DNA of 64,000 nucleotides from Burkholderia cepacia (GTDB lineage: Bacteria > Pseudomonadota > Gammaproteobacteria > Burkholderiales > Burkholderiaceae), in contig NZ_CP073639.1 of assembly GCF_029962485.1 (NCBI RefSeq), forward strand, positions 372,001 through 436,000, given 5' to 3'. Positions 1-9,797 of this stretch are shown piece after piece. Both the position numbers and the translations under genes were made by a program. The notes beneath the pieces are model-generated. The model saw nothing but the letters and a program-made list of their open reading frames with translations, was not told the DNA's origin and ran no database searches. Positions within the stretch are counted from its first letter, which is position 1; every line of letters begins with the position of its first letter.

Positions 1-1
1 C

Positions 2-1237
<1,236 letters not shown>

Positions 1238-1281
1238 CATCCACCGCGCGGCAAAACGAAGAATATTCTGGAGATACGATC

Positions 1282-2565
1282 ATGTCGTCCCACCTTGCCG
1301 ACCCCGATCTTCCCCGTCAGCTGGTCAACCGCACCGTTGCGCTGGTGCTGGCCGGCGGCCGCGGTTCGCGCCTGCATCAACTGACCCAGCAGCGCGTCAA
1401 GCCGGCCGTCTATTTCGGCGGCAAATTCCGCATCATCGATTTCGTGCTGTCCAACTGCCTCAATTCCGGCGTGCGCCGCGTTGCAGTGGTCACCCAGTAC
1501 AAATCGCATTCGCTGCTGCGCCACCTGCAGCGCGGCTGGAGCTTCCTGCGCGGCGAGATGAACGAATTCATCGATCTGCTGCCGGCCCAGCAGCGGGTCG
1601 GCGAGGAGCACTGGTATCGCGGCACGGCGGATGCCGTTTATCAGAATCTCGACATCATCCGTTCCTATCGTCCGGAATACGTGCTGGTCCTGGCGGGTGA
1701 CCACATCTACAAGATGGACTATTCGCTGATGTTGCGGGACCACGTCGAAACCGGTGCGGGCTGCACGGTCGGCTGTGTCGAAGTGCCGAAAGGAGAGGCA
1801 AGTGCATTCGGCGTGATGGAGATCGACCGTGATCGCAAGATCGTCGATTTCGTGGAGAAACCGGCCGAGCCGCCGTCGATGCCGGACAAGCCGGATGTGT
1901 CGCTCGCCAGCATGGGCATCTACGTCTTCGACGCGCGTTACCTCGACGAACTGCTCGAGCGGGATCTCGCCGATCCGAATTCGAGTCACGATTTCGGCAA
2001 GGACATCATCCCGCATGTGGTGAAGGAAGGGCGCGCGGTCGCGCATCCGTTGAACCTGTCGAGCGTGCCGGCAGCCACGCGGGATGCGCCGTACTGGCGC
2101 GACGTCGGTACGGTCGATGCGTTCTGGTCGGCCAATCTGGACCTCGCATCGACGACGCCCGAGCTGAACATCTACGACAGCGAGTGGCCGATCTGGACGC
2201 ATCAGGCGCAACTGCCGCCCGCCAAGTTCGTCCACGATCGCCACGGCCGGCACGGCGTGGCATTCAACATGCTGGTGTCGGGCGGCTGCATCGTCTCCGG
2301 ATCGCACATTTCGAATTCCGTATTGTTTTCTCAAGTACGCGTGCATTCGTTCTGCACGATCGATCAGGCGGTGATCCTGCCGAAAACGGATATCGGCCTG
2401 AACTGCCGCCTGAGTCGCGTGGTGATCGATCGCGGTTGCCAGATTCCGGAGGGGACGATCATCGGCGAGGACCCCGAGCTCGACGCGCAGCGCTTTTATC
2501 GCAGCGAGAACGGCATCGTGCTGGTGACGAGAAGCATGCTTGCGGCAATGGCGCCGCAGCAATAA
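1282..2565 (+). CDS. glgC: Glucose-1-phosphate adenylyltransferase (ADP-glucose pyrophosphorylase)
   Basis: Makes ADP-glucose from ATP and glucose-1-phosphate, the committed step of bacterial glycogen synthesis, in the cytoplasm. The 427 residues match the usual length near 420-430. Visible are the N-terminal nucleotide-binding [13 protein letters not shown] followed by [15 protein letters not shown], then [38 protein letters not shown] and [12 protein letters not shown], with a left-handed beta-helix region after about residue 300. GGAGAT lies just upstream of the ATG. In other bacteria the enzyme is allosterically controlled by glycolytic intermediates; that is family knowledge. A 5-bp GC hairpin (2569-2581) separates it from glgA. 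Confidence 0.96.
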   Translation: MSSHLADPDLPRQLVNRTVALVLAGGRGSRLHQLTQQRVKPAVYFGGKFRIIDFVLSNCLNSGVRRVAVVTQYKSHSLLRHLQRGWSFLRGEMNEFIDLLPAQQRVGEEHWYRGTADAVYQNLDIIRSYRPEYVLVLAGDHIYKMDYSLMLRDHVETGAGCTVGCVEVPKGEASAFGVMEIDRDRKIVDFVEKPAEPPSMPDKPDVSLASMGIYVFDARYLDELLERDLADPNSSHDFGKDIIPHVVKEGRAVAHPLNLSSVPAATRDAPYWRDVGTVDAFWSANLDLASTTPELNIYDSEWPIWTHQAQLPPAKFVHDRHGRHGVAFNMLVSGGCIVSGSHISNSVLFSQVRVHSFCTIDQAVILPKTDIGLNCRLSRVVIDRGCQIPEGTIIGEDPELDAQRFYRSENGIVLVTRSMLAAMAPQQ

Positions 2566-2606
2566 AAACGGCCTATGGCCGGGTGAATTCAACGATGGAA
2601 GCAACG

Positions 2607-4061
2607 ATGCGTGTATTGCATGTGTGTACCGAGATTTATCCGCTGTTGAAAACCGGCGGACTCGCCGACGTCACGGGTGCGCTGCCGGCGGCGCAGGCTC
2701 GGCTCGGCTGTGACGCGCGCGTGGTCGTGCCGGGGTTCCCCGCGTTACGGGCGGGCGTGATCGACCCGCAGCTTGTCGCGGAACTGGGGCCGTGCTTCGG
2801 CGCGAGGGACGTCAGACTCTATCGCGGCGAGTTGCCCGACAGCGGCGTGACTGCCTACGTGATCGACGCGCCGGATCTGTACGCGAGGCCGGGCAATCCC
2901 TACGCCGACGCACAGGATCATGCGTATCCGGACAATCACCGGCGCTTTGCGCTGCTCGGCTGGGCGGCGGCGCGTATCGCGCAAGGGCTCGATCCACAGT
3001 GGCACCCGCAGGTCGTGCACTGCCACGACTGGCACGCGGGTCTCGCACCCGCCTATCTGAAGGCGGCCGAAGCGGCCGAACGGCGCAAGCTGCCCGGCAG
3101 CGTGCTGACCGTCCACAACCTGGCTTACCAGGGGGTATTCGACGAGTACGTGTTCAACGAGCTCGGTTTGCCGCGGCATTTCTTCGGGATGGACGGCATG
3201 GAGTTCCACGGCAAGGTGTCGTTCCTGAAAGCCGGGCTGTTCTTCGCGGATCAACTCACGACCGTGAGCCCGACTTACGCGCGGGAAATCCAGGACAGCC
3301 GGCAAGGTTGCGGTCTCGACGGCCTGTTGCGCAGCAGGGCGCGTGATCTCACCGGCATCCTGAACGGGATCGACGACGCGGTCTGGAACCCGGCGGCTGA
3401 CCCGGCCATCGCCGCGTGCTACGACGTGGAGAAGCTGACGGGAAAGTCGAGGTGTAAATCGGCGTTGCGCAAGGAGCTGGATCTCGCACCGGACACCGCG
3501 CCGTTGTTCGGCGTAGTCAGCCGCATCACCGAGCAGAAGGGGCTGCATCTGATTCTTGCGGCGTTGCCGGACCTTGTACGGCGCGGCGGGCAATTCGTGC
3601 TGCTCGGAACCGGCGACCTCGAGCTGGAGATGGCATTCAAGCGTGCCGCTGCCGCCTATCCGGGAGCGGTCGCGGTGGTGATCGGTTACGACGAGCAGAT
3701 GTCGCATCGAATCATCGCGGGCAGCGACGTCATCATGGTGCCGTCGCGCTTCGAGCCGTGCGGGCTCACCCAGCTCTACGGCCTGCGCTACGGCACGCTG
3801 CCGCTCGTGCGCCGCATCGGCGGCCTCGCCGATACGGTCGTCGACGCATCGCTCGAAAATCTTGCCGACGAAACGGCCAACGGGTTTGTGTTCGATGCGT
3901 TCGACGTCGAGGACCTGAGTGCCGCCGTACGCCGTGCATTCGCACTGTACGCACGCCCCGCGGCGTGGAAGAAGGTGCAGCGGCACGGGATGCGCCTGCA
4001 TTTCGGCTGGCATGACGCGGCGGGGCAGTTCCTGGAGATTTACCGATCGATTGCCGCGTGA
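2607..4061 (+). CDS. glgA: Glycogen synthase (ADP-glucose type)
   Basis: GT5 glycosyltransferase that adds glucose from ADP-glucose to the growing alpha-1,4-glucan. The 484 residues fit the family (about 477). The N-terminal KTGGLADV loop is the ADP-glucose-binding signature; CHDWHAGL, SRFEPCGLTQLYGLRYG and the following IGGLADTV are the other conserved segments. I chose the ATG at 2607, where the conserved N-terminus MRVLHVCTEIYP starts and GGAA lies 6 nt upstream; an in-frame ATG at 2595 would add four residues. The open frame extends back to 2184 inside glgC, but that part is an out-of-phase shadow. Confidence 0.95.
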   Translation: MRVLHVCTEIYPLLKTGGLADVTGALPAAQARLGCDARVVVPGFPALRAGVIDPQLVAELGPCFGARDVRLYRGELPDSGVTAYVIDAPDLYARPGNPYADAQDHAYPDNHRRFALLGWAAARIAQGLDPQWHPQVVHCHDWHAGLAPAYLKAAEAAERRKLPGSVLTVHNLAYQGVFDEYVFNELGLPRHFFGMDGMEFHGKVSFLKAGLFFADQLTTVSPTYAREIQDSRQGCGLDGLLRSRARDLTGILNGIDDAVWNPAADPAIAACYDVEKLTGKSRCKSALRKELDLAPDTAPLFGVVSRITEQKGLHLILAALPDLVRRGGQFVLLGTGDLELEMAFKRAAAAYPGAVAVVIGYDEQMSHRIIAGSDVIMVPSRFEPCGLTQLYGLRYGTLPLVRRIGGLADTVVDASLENLADETANGFVFDAFDVEDLSAAVRRAFALYARPAAWKKVQRHGMRLHFGWHDAAGQFLEIYRSIAA

Positions 4062-4075
4062 CGGCAACCGTGCCG

Positions 4076-4107
4076 GCCGACGCGCGGCGACCGCGCGTCG
4101 GCTTTCC
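4076..4107 (+). terminator. Strong GC hairpin between glgA and glgP
   Basis: A perfect 12-bp inverted repeat, left arm GCCGACGCGCGG at 4076-4087 and right arm at 4091-4102 with a 3-nt loop, followed by TTTCC. It lies 14 bp after the glgA stop and 34 bp before the glgP start. The T-tract is short, so partial termination or an mRNA-stabilising stem that sets the glgA:glgP ratio is more likely than full termination. That role is inference. Confidence 0.55.
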
Positions 4108-4136
4108 GCAATGCATCTCATCCTGACGAACGCCCG

Positions 4137-6602
4137 ATGAAGCTCGATGAATTCAATTACGATCGCGTCGCCAACGACGTCGGCGCCCTCAAGACCTCGA
4201 TCTCCAACAAGCTGCTTTACGCGGTGGGCAAGGATCCGCTTGCTGCCCGCCCTCAGGACTGGCTGCATGCGACGGCACTGGCCGTGCGCGACCGGCTGAT
4301 CGAACGCTGGATGAAGACGACCCGCATGCAGTATGCGAAGGACGTGAAGCGCGTGTATTACCTGTCGATGGAGTTTCTGATCGGCCGGACCTTCACGAAC
4401 GCGTTGCTCGCGCTCGATATTTATCAGGATGTCAAACAGGCACTGGCCGAGCTCGATGTCGATTTTCAGGTGATTGCCGATCTCGAACACGATGCGGCGC
4501 TCGGCAACGGCGGCCTGGGCCGGCTCGCCGCCTGTTTTCTCGATTCGATGGCGACGCTCGGCGTTGCGGGTTTCGGCTACGGCATCCGCTACGACTACGG
4601 CATGTTCCGCCAGCAGATCGTCGACGGCAATCAGGTCGAGGCGCCCGACTATTGGCTCGCGGGAGGCAATCCGTGGGAATTTCCGCGCCCTGAAGTCCAG
4701 TACCGGATTCGCTTCGGCGGCCGGATCGAGCAGGATGGAGACGCGACCCGCTGGCTCGGCACACAGGATGTTCTTGCGATTGCCTACGACACGATCATCC
4801 CGGGCTACGCGACGGAGACGACCAACACGCTGCGTCTCTGGTCGGCCAGGGCGACCAACGAGATCGACCTGGCAGCGTTCAATCGCGGCAACTATTTCGA
4901 TGCGGTGGAGGACAAGAACCACTCCGAAAACGTGTCGCGCGTGCTGTACCCGGACGATTCGACGGCGTCGGGCCGCGAGCTGCGGCTCAGGCAGGAATAT
5001 TTCTTCGTTTCGGCGAGCCTGCAGGACCTGATCCGCCGTTACCTGGTCAATCATCCGGGCTTTGAAAACTTGCCCGATTACGTCGCGATTCACCTGAACG
5101 ACACACACCCCGTACTGGCGATTCCGGAACTCATGCGGCTGCTGATCGACGACCATCGCGTGCCGTGGGAGCAGGCCTGGATGCTGACGCAGCGGATCTT
5201 CTCGTATACCAATCACACGCTGATGCACGAGGCGCTCGAAACCTGGCCGGTCGACATGCTGGGCCGCGTGCTGCCGAGGCACCTGGAGATCATCTTCGAA
5301 ATCAACGCGGACTTCATCGCGCAGGTGACGGCGCGCTTCGGTCCCGACACCGATCTGATGCGACGCGTGTCACTGATCGACGAGCATGGCGAACGGCGCG
5401 TGCGGATGGCCTATCTGGCCGTGGTGGCGAGCCACAAGGTGAATGGCGTGTCGAAACTCCATTCGGAATTGATGAAGCGATCGATCTTCGCCGACTTTGC
5501 GCGTCTCTTTCCCGAGCGCTTCAACAACAAGACCAACGGCATCACGCCGCGGCGCTGGCTATCGCAGGCGAACCCGGCGCTGTCCTCATGGATCGACGAC
5601 CGGATCGGGCGCGACTGGCGGCGCCACCTCGACCGGCTGGGTGCGCTTTCCGGGCATCTCGACGATGCCGAATTCGTCGAGGATTTCCGTACGGCAAAGC
5701 GCTTGAACAAGCAGCGTCTTGCCGACTGGGCTGGCAGCCATCTCGGCCTCCAAATCGACCCCGATTCGCTGTTCGACGTGCACGCGAAACGCATTCACGA
5801 ATACAAGCGGCAATTGCTGAACGTGCTGCATGTCGTGACCCGTTACAACCGGATCGCAGAAAATCCTGATGCCGATTGGGTGTCGCGCACGGTGATCTTT
5901 GCGGGCAAGGCGGCGTCCGCGTATCGGATGGCGAAGCTCGTCATCAAGTTGATCAACGATGTCGCAAACACGGTCAATAAAGATTCCCGTATGCGTGGGC
6001 GGCTGAAGGTGGCGTTCATCCCGAACTACAGCGTGAGCGTGGCCGAACTCGTCATACCTGCCGCAGACCTGTCGGAACAGATATCGACCGCCGGCACGGA
6101 AGCGTCGGGCACTGGAAACATGAAATTCGCGCTTAACGGCGCGTTGACCATCGGCACGCTCGACGGCGCTAACGTCGAAATCCTAGAAAGCGTTGGCGAA
6201 AATAACATCTTCATCTTCGGCAATACGACCGAGCAGCTTGAGGAGATTCGCACGTTGGGCTATCAGCCCCGCCAGATTTACGAGCAGAATGCCGAACTGA
6301 AGCGTGCGCTAGACCAGATTCGCGACGGTTATTTCTCGCCGGACGACCCCGCGCTTTTCCAGCCGATTTTTGACGCGCTGGTGAATTGGGGCGACCACTA
6401 TCTGCTGCTGGCCGACTATGCGAGTTACGTTGCGACACAGGACCGCGTCGATGCGTTGTATCGAGATCAGGATGCCTGGGCAAGGAAGGCCATTCTGAAC
6501 GTCGCGAACATCGGAAATTTCTCATCGGACCGGACGATCGGCGAATACGTCGAGGGCATCTGGGGCAGGCGGACGATGAACTGGCAGGAAAGGTCGGCAT
6601 GA
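4137..6602 (+). CDS. glgP: Glycogen/alpha-glucan phosphorylase
   Basis: Releases glucose-1-phosphate from the non-reducing ends of glycogen by phosphorolysis, using pyridoxal phosphate. The 821 residues match the family (about 815). Conserved segments are [42 protein letters not shown] and the PLP-lysine segment [15 protein letters not shown]. It follows glgA on the same strand across a strong hairpin, so synthesis and breakdown genes are probably co-transcribed. No glgB or glgX is visible here. The ATG at 4137 gives the conserved N-terminus; no clear Shine-Dalgarno sequence was seen. Confidence 0.95.
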   Translation: MKLDEFNYDRVANDVGALKTSISNKLLYAVGKDPLAARPQDWLHATALAVRDRLIERWMKTTRMQYAKDVKRVYYLSMEFLIGRTFTNALLALDIYQDVKQALAELDVDFQVIADLEHDAALGNGGLGRLAACFLDSMATLGVAGFGYGIRYDYGMFRQQIVDGNQVEAPDYWLAGGNPWEFPRPEVQYRIRFGGRIEQDGDATRWLGTQDVLAIAYDTIIPGYATETTNTLRLWSARATNEIDLAAFNRGNYFDAVEDKNHSENVSRVLYPDDSTASGRELRLRQEYFFVSASLQDLIRRYLVNHPGFENLPDYVAIHLNDTHPVLAIPELMRLLIDDHRVPWEQAWMLTQRIFSYTNHTLMHEALETWPVDMLGRVLPRHLEIIFEINADFIAQVTARFGPDTDLMRRVSLIDEHGERRVRMAYLAVVASHKVNGVSKLHSELMKRSIFADFARLFPERFNNKTNGITPRRWLSQANPALSSWIDDRIGRDWRRHLDRLGALSGHLDDAEFVEDFRTAKRLNKQRLADWAGSHLGLQIDPDSLFDVHAKRIHEYKRQLLNVLHVVTRYNRIAENPDADWVSRTVIFAGKAASAYRMAKLVIKLINDVANTVNKDSRMRGRLKVAFIPNYSVSVAELVIPAADLSEQISTAGTEASGTGNMKFALNGALTIGTLDGANVEILESVGENNIFIFGNTTEQLEEIRTLGYQPRQIYEQNAELKRALDQIRDGYFSPDDPALFQPIFDALVNWGDHYLLLADYASYVATQDRVDALYRDQDAWARKAILNVANIGNFSSDRTIGEYVEGIWGRRTMNWQERSA

Positions 6603-6933
6603 TCCTGGAAGCCTCCCGACGTCGCAGGCAGTGTCACGGTGCCGGACATTCATACGCTTACATTGCGTTACCTTAATCCCGTCGTGCCGCGACAATTTCA
6701 GTGGGGTTACGCGGCCGATCTTTAATTTTACATAAGCTAAATGATCAATTTTTTGGTTTGTAGCAGCCATCTCCTAATGTCGTGTTCGGGGGTGCAGCAG
6801 AACGGCTGGAGTTGGCGACCCGGCAGATTCGCCGACTGGTCGCCCGACTGCGGAAACAGGCGCGGCGGACATGGCCGATTTCGGCGGATCCTCGCACAGC
6901 GTTAGAATAGCGCCCTTTGCATGGGAGACGACA
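6603..6933. other. Intergenic region after the glycogen operon
   Basis: No credible coding frame. GCTTAC and CGTTAC at about 6659-6674 form a 10-bp-period pair. The region turns AT-rich near 6720-6755 and contains the left copy of the direct repeat (6760-6785). No convincing glgP terminator was seen. TAGAAT at about 6903-6908 could be a -10 for the small gene at 6934. Confidence 0.5.
6760..6785 (+). repeat. Left copy of an imperfect 26-bp direct repeat
   Basis: The copy beginning GTAGCAGCCATCTCC recurs at 8315-8340 as GTAGCAGCCATATCC, with 23 of 26 positions identical and both ending in CGTGT. Same orientation, 1555 bp apart. The two copies bracket the small unknown genes and the H-NS-like pseudogene. 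It might be an insertion footprint, or a repeat carried by related leader regions; the sequence alone does not decide. Confidence 0.55.
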
Positions 6934-7248
6934 ATGTCCTGGTTCGTGTATGAAGTGCCCGAATACCACGAAGACGCTGCGCGCATCGAACCTTTCAGCG
7001 ACCTGCGTAGCCGAGTGCTGAAAGCCGGTGGTCCGGCCATGGCCGACGACCTGGAAAGTGTTCGCGAAAACGCCGCGGCAACGGCGGACACGCCCGAGCA
7101 CCCCCTGCGAACGCCGGAGAATCCGCAGGTCTTTCCGATTCCTTACGCCGACTCGATGATCCTGGTCGGGTTCATCTTCGATCTGAAACGCGAATTCCGG
7201 CAACTGGTCGTGTCACCCGTGGAAATGCCCTGGCTGAAAGACGCGTAA
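6934..7248 (+). CDS. Small conserved-looking protein of unknown function (104 aa)
   Basis: I do not recognise this protein. It begins MSWFVYEVPEYHEDAAR, has an acidic middle rich in Ala and Glu, and ends with VGFIFDLKREFRQLVV and a basic-acidic tail. No signal peptide or convincing transmembrane segment is visible. The ATG at 6934 is preceded by GGGAGA at good spacing; the open frame extends back to 6871 but the upstream part lacks a ribosome site. Third-position GC is high, as in neighbouring genes, which supports real coding. It stands alone between the glycogen operon and the decayed patch. Confidence 0.6.
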   Translation: MSWFVYEVPEYHEDAARIEPFSDLRSRVLKAGGPAMADDLESVRENAAATADTPEHPLRTPENPQVFPIPYADSMILVGFIFDLKREFRQLVVSPVEMPWLKDA

Positions 7249-7332
7249 CCGGTGGTCGGATCGGAAACTGGCGGGAACGTCGGCAGTAACGCGAAGGCCG
7301 ACAGTTGCAAGGTGTCTGTCAGCCGCGGTTCT

Positions 7333-7518
7333 CTAAAGCAACGACAACTGAGCCGGTACGCTTGTGCGACCTGCGTGATCGCTTTCCTTTACTGCCGAGC
7401 TCTGCTGGGCCGTGGGCTGAGTGCTCCCGTCGTCCGGTCGATACTTACGCGCCCACTCGACACCAAGCACCTCGGACGAGAACACAACGCCAGGCGCAAT
7501 CTGCACAAGTTCGCTCAT
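7333..7518 (-). CDS. Small ORF of unknown function (61 aa)
   Basis: Starts MSELVQIAPGVVFSSEVLG; no family recognised. AGGAA lies about 8 nt upstream of the ATG, and the ATG overlaps the stop of the upstream ORF as ATGA (7515-7518), an arrangement typical of translationally coupled genes. The gene lies in the degraded patch, so it may itself be a remnant. The short length keeps confidence low. Confidence 0.35.
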   Translation of the reverse strand: MSELVQIAPGVVFSSEVLGVEWARKYRPDDGSTQPTAQQSSAVKESDHAGRTSVPAQLSLL

Positions 7519-7739
7519 CTACGGATTTCCTGGGCAGGCTGAACATCAAAGTGCGCGGCGGCATACCGCGCACTGCAGTTCCACACTTCGACGCCGTCAC
7601 GGGTGAAGGTAGCCCATCCGTCCTTGACGGTCATCTCGGCGTACGGAAATACCTCGCCGTGTCCCATCGCCTTCGCAGCCAGGATCGTCCGTTCACGGCA
7701 CAGCGCCTGATAAATTCCATCCTGCAGCGTTGACGGCAT
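7515..7739 (-). CDS. Small ORF of unknown function (74 aa), just downstream of the H-NS-like pseudogene
   Basis: Reads MPSTLQDGIYQALCRERTI at the N-terminus and contains MTVKDGWATFTRDGVEVW. No family recognised. It is in the same frame as the H-NS-like pseudogene upstream, with no stop between them, so it is either a separate gene starting at this ATG (weak ribosome site) or an extension of the decayed ORF. The 3' end overlaps the next small ORF by ATGA. The non-repetitive protein-like composition argues for past or present coding. Confidence 0.35.
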   Translation of the reverse strand: MPSTLQDGIYQALCRERTILAAKAMGHGEVFPYAEMTVKDGWATFTRDGVEVWNCSARYAAAHFDVQPAQEIRR

Positions 7740-7772
7740 CGCGCTCAACCGACAACCCCACTCATCACTGGA

Positions 7773-8057
7773 TAAAAACCGGTCGCGATTCTTCGCGTTT
7801 GCAATCCGGTGAGAAACCTTGCCACGCCCGCTCCAGGCCGCGCCAGTTCTCGGGTCGCGATACTTCGGCGCAACCGGCGCGCGCATGCCCGACGCAGGCG
7901 CGCGTCATCGCCCGAAAAGCTGCACAGCCGTGATGCCATACTCGGCGATCTATTCACGGATCGCCGTGATGCTGCTGTCCAGCTCGGCAATCCGCGCTTC
8001 TTCCGCTTGTTGCGCCAGCGCTTCTGCTTGAGCTTTCAGTTCGAGATAGGCCGCCAT
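7773..8057 (-). pseudogene. H-NS family histone-like protein, broken by two in-frame stops
   Basis: Reading from the ATG at 8057, the frame gives an H-NS-type N-terminal coiled coil (MAAYLELKAQAEALAQQAEE, then IAELDSSITAIRE), a TAG at 7950-7952, IAEYGITAVQLFGR, a TGA, and the H-NS family DNA-binding tail (KYRDPRTGAAWSGRG). All parts are in one frame. In intact relatives the first stop is typically a Gln codon, so CAG to TAG is likely, and CGA to TGA could explain the second. The usual Trp after the WSGRG motif also seems to be Arg. The total near 95 residues is a normal H-NS-like size. Almost certainly non-functional as a full-length protein. Confidence 0.75.
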
Positions 8058-8430
8058 GTACGTGAAGGGACTCCGATTGAGCGGATTGGCCAGTGGGCGA
8101 GACGGTATGGACTGCAGGTGCAAGTCTGCTGTCCACGATCGACACATTATATTCCCGCGATTGGGAAAAGCGACCGCTTCAGCGGAGTGCACGGCGACGG
8201 TGGCGGGGACCCGGTGAACAATGTGGGTTCGAGTCGGACACCCCTTTCGGCGAATCATTAAATTCGCATTACGAACGATACTTTATATAAATCAAATGAG
8301 CACTGGAGTTGGTTGTAGCAGCCATATCCCAATGCCGTGTCTTTGACTGACGGCATGCTGGACGGCTCGTTGAGCAAGCACGGGAGCCGGCCCCATGCCG
8401 CCGGCCGGATTGGCGACGCTGACGCGCGAA
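8058..8430. other. Intergenic stretch with the right repeat copy
   Basis: No credible gene. The segment 8260-8300 is AT-rich, followed by the right copy of the 26-bp direct repeat at 8315-8340. Nearer the cytochrome gene, CCGGCC and GGCCGG (about 8388-8408) can form a GC hairpin without a T-run. Confidence 0.4.
8315..8340 (+). repeat. Right copy of the imperfect 26-bp direct repeat
   Basis: Matches 6760-6785 at 23 of 26 positions in the same orientation. It ends about 90 bp from the cytochrome c gene and closes the interval holding the H-NS-like pseudogene. Confidence 0.55.
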
Positions 8431-9087
8431 TCACTGCTTGAGCGACGCGACGTATGCAGAGACCTGTGCGATCTCGTCGTTGCTGAGCAACGGAACGATC
8501 AGGCTCATCAGCTTGCCCTTGCCGCCGCGCGCGCCGCTTTTCCAGGCATGCAGTTGCTGGCTCACATACGACTCGTGCTGCCCCGTGATACGCGGGAAGT
8601 CAGGCGGGATACCGCCGCCGGACTCGCGATGGCAGGAAATGCACGCGGGTGCGCCGCCTGCGCCGCCGTGCGTATAGATCGCCTTGCCCGCCTCGACCAG
8701 ATCCTGATGCTGGCTCTCGCCCTGCGTGGGCTTTTGCGCGCTGTAATAGTCGCCGAGCGCCCTCATGTCCTCGTCGCTGAGATCCTCGACCATCGCCTGC
8801 ATGACCGCGCTATGGCGAAGCGGCGGGACGCCCGGCCCGCCCTTGAACTGCGTGAGCTGTTTGTACAGGTATTGCGGATACTGCCCCGCGAGCCGAGGAT
8901 AGATGTCGACACTGCTGTTGCCGTCGATGCCATGGCACGCGGCGCAACGGGTTGCGGTGATCTCGTGCACGCGCGCCGTGGGATCGACGGCGTGCGCGCC
9001 GACGCAAGCCGCGCCGAACGACCCTGCCACCATGGCCCGTACCAACGCTCGCGCGACGCGCCCGCGCCCTACTCGGATTTCCTTCAT
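8431..9087 (-). CDS. Diheme cytochrome c (cytochrome c4-like), exported
   Basis: Periplasmic electron carrier of about 218 residues with two covalent haem sites, CAACH at about residues 48-52 and CISCH at about 149-153, giving the two-domain c4-type layout. The N-terminal 34 residues (basic then hydrophobic, ending GAHA) look like a Sec signal peptide. I chose the ATG at 9087 because GGGGGAG lies about 10 nt upstream; a GTG at 9096 would add three residues but sits on the ribosome site. It lies at the end of a leftward group with a DoxX protein and an amidohydrolase. Its redox partner is not evident from sequence. Confidence 0.85.
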   Translation of the reverse strand: MKEIRVGRGRVARALVRAMVAGSFGAACVGAHAVDPTARVHEITATRCAACHGIDGNSSVDIYPRLAGQYPQYLYKQLTQFKGGPGVPPLRHSAVMQAMVEDLSDEDMRALGDYYSAQKPTQGESQHQDLVEAGKAIYTHGGAGGAPACISCHRESGGGIPPDFPRITGQHESYVSQQLHAWKSGARGGKGKLMSLIVPLLSNDEIAQVSAYVASLKQ

Positions 9088-9358
9088 CGTCGTCACTCCC
9101 CCTGATTGGCCAGATCGAGGTTATGCGTGTCCGCTGCGGAAGTCCTTGACGGCTGATCGCGTTGTTTACCAAAGCGTCCGTTTTTTGCGGGAGCATTGCA
9201 GGCCGGCATTCCGAACCGGCGGCAATCGATTGCATCGGTCTGTCGCATGCGGGCTCTCGACGAAGTCGCACCGATTGCACGAACCAGCAGCCGGACGACT
9301 ACGCGCCGCCGGACGGGATGCCGGCGACGCGTCTTTCCACGACGTGCGATTCGAACGA

Positions 9359-9796
9359 TCAGGCGCGCCCGTCGGGCTGGGCATCGCCGAGCATGGTGAC
9401 GAGGACGAGCGAGGCAATCAGTCCCAGGTGCTCGAAGAAGCTGTTGAGCGCCATGAAGCGCGCCGTGCCTGCCTGGTTCCAGAAATCGTTCGCCACCAGC
9501 ATCGCGACGAGCGTCAGCATGCCGAGGCCGCCGGCGCCGAGCCACGTGAAGCGGCGAAACACCACGCACAGCGAACCACCGATCTCGACCACAATCGCCA
9601 GTGCGGCCCAGAGCGCGGGCGGATGCAGGCCGAAATGCGCCTGCTCCGCGATCGCATCGTCGAAGTGCATCGCCTTGTTGACGCCGCCGATCAGAAAGGC
9701 GGAAACCAGCGCAAGCCGCACCAGCGCGCCGACCCACGGCTGCGCGAGCAGGACGCGAATCCACCCAGGGCTGTACCGGCCGGTCGTGGTCGTCAT
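9359..9796 (-). CDS. DoxX family integral membrane protein
   Basis: A 145-residue protein with about four hydrophobic helices (WVGALVRLALVSAFLIGGV, ALWAALAIVVEIGGSLCVV, and two near the C-terminus), the DoxX architecture. Members are linked to quinone- or thiosulfate-related electron transfer in some organisms, but most have no assigned role. Start MTTTTGRYSPGW at 9796, one base after the stop of the upstream amidohydrolase, so the two are surely co-transcribed and probably translationally coupled. The open frame extends further back inside the amidohydrolase gene, but that part is a shadow. Confidence 0.8.
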   Translation of the reverse strand: MTTTTGRYSPGWIRVLLAQPWVGALVRLALVSAFLIGGVNKAMHFDDAIAEQAHFGLHPPALWAALAIVVEIGGSLCVVFRRFTWLGAGGLGMLTLVAMLVANDFWNQAGTARFMALNSFFEHLGLIASLVLVTMLGDAQPDGRA

Positions 9797-9797
9797 A

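Noticed and set aside
2745..5282. Minus-strand open frame of 845 codons opposite glgA and glgP
   Set aside because: Antisense to two clearly identified enzymes, low-complexity basic composition, no ribosome site and no family.
8225..8250. Segment GGGTTCGAGTC resembling a tRNA T-arm
   Set aside because: The bases on each side do not pair to form the T-stem, and no acceptor or anticodon arm can be folded upstream.
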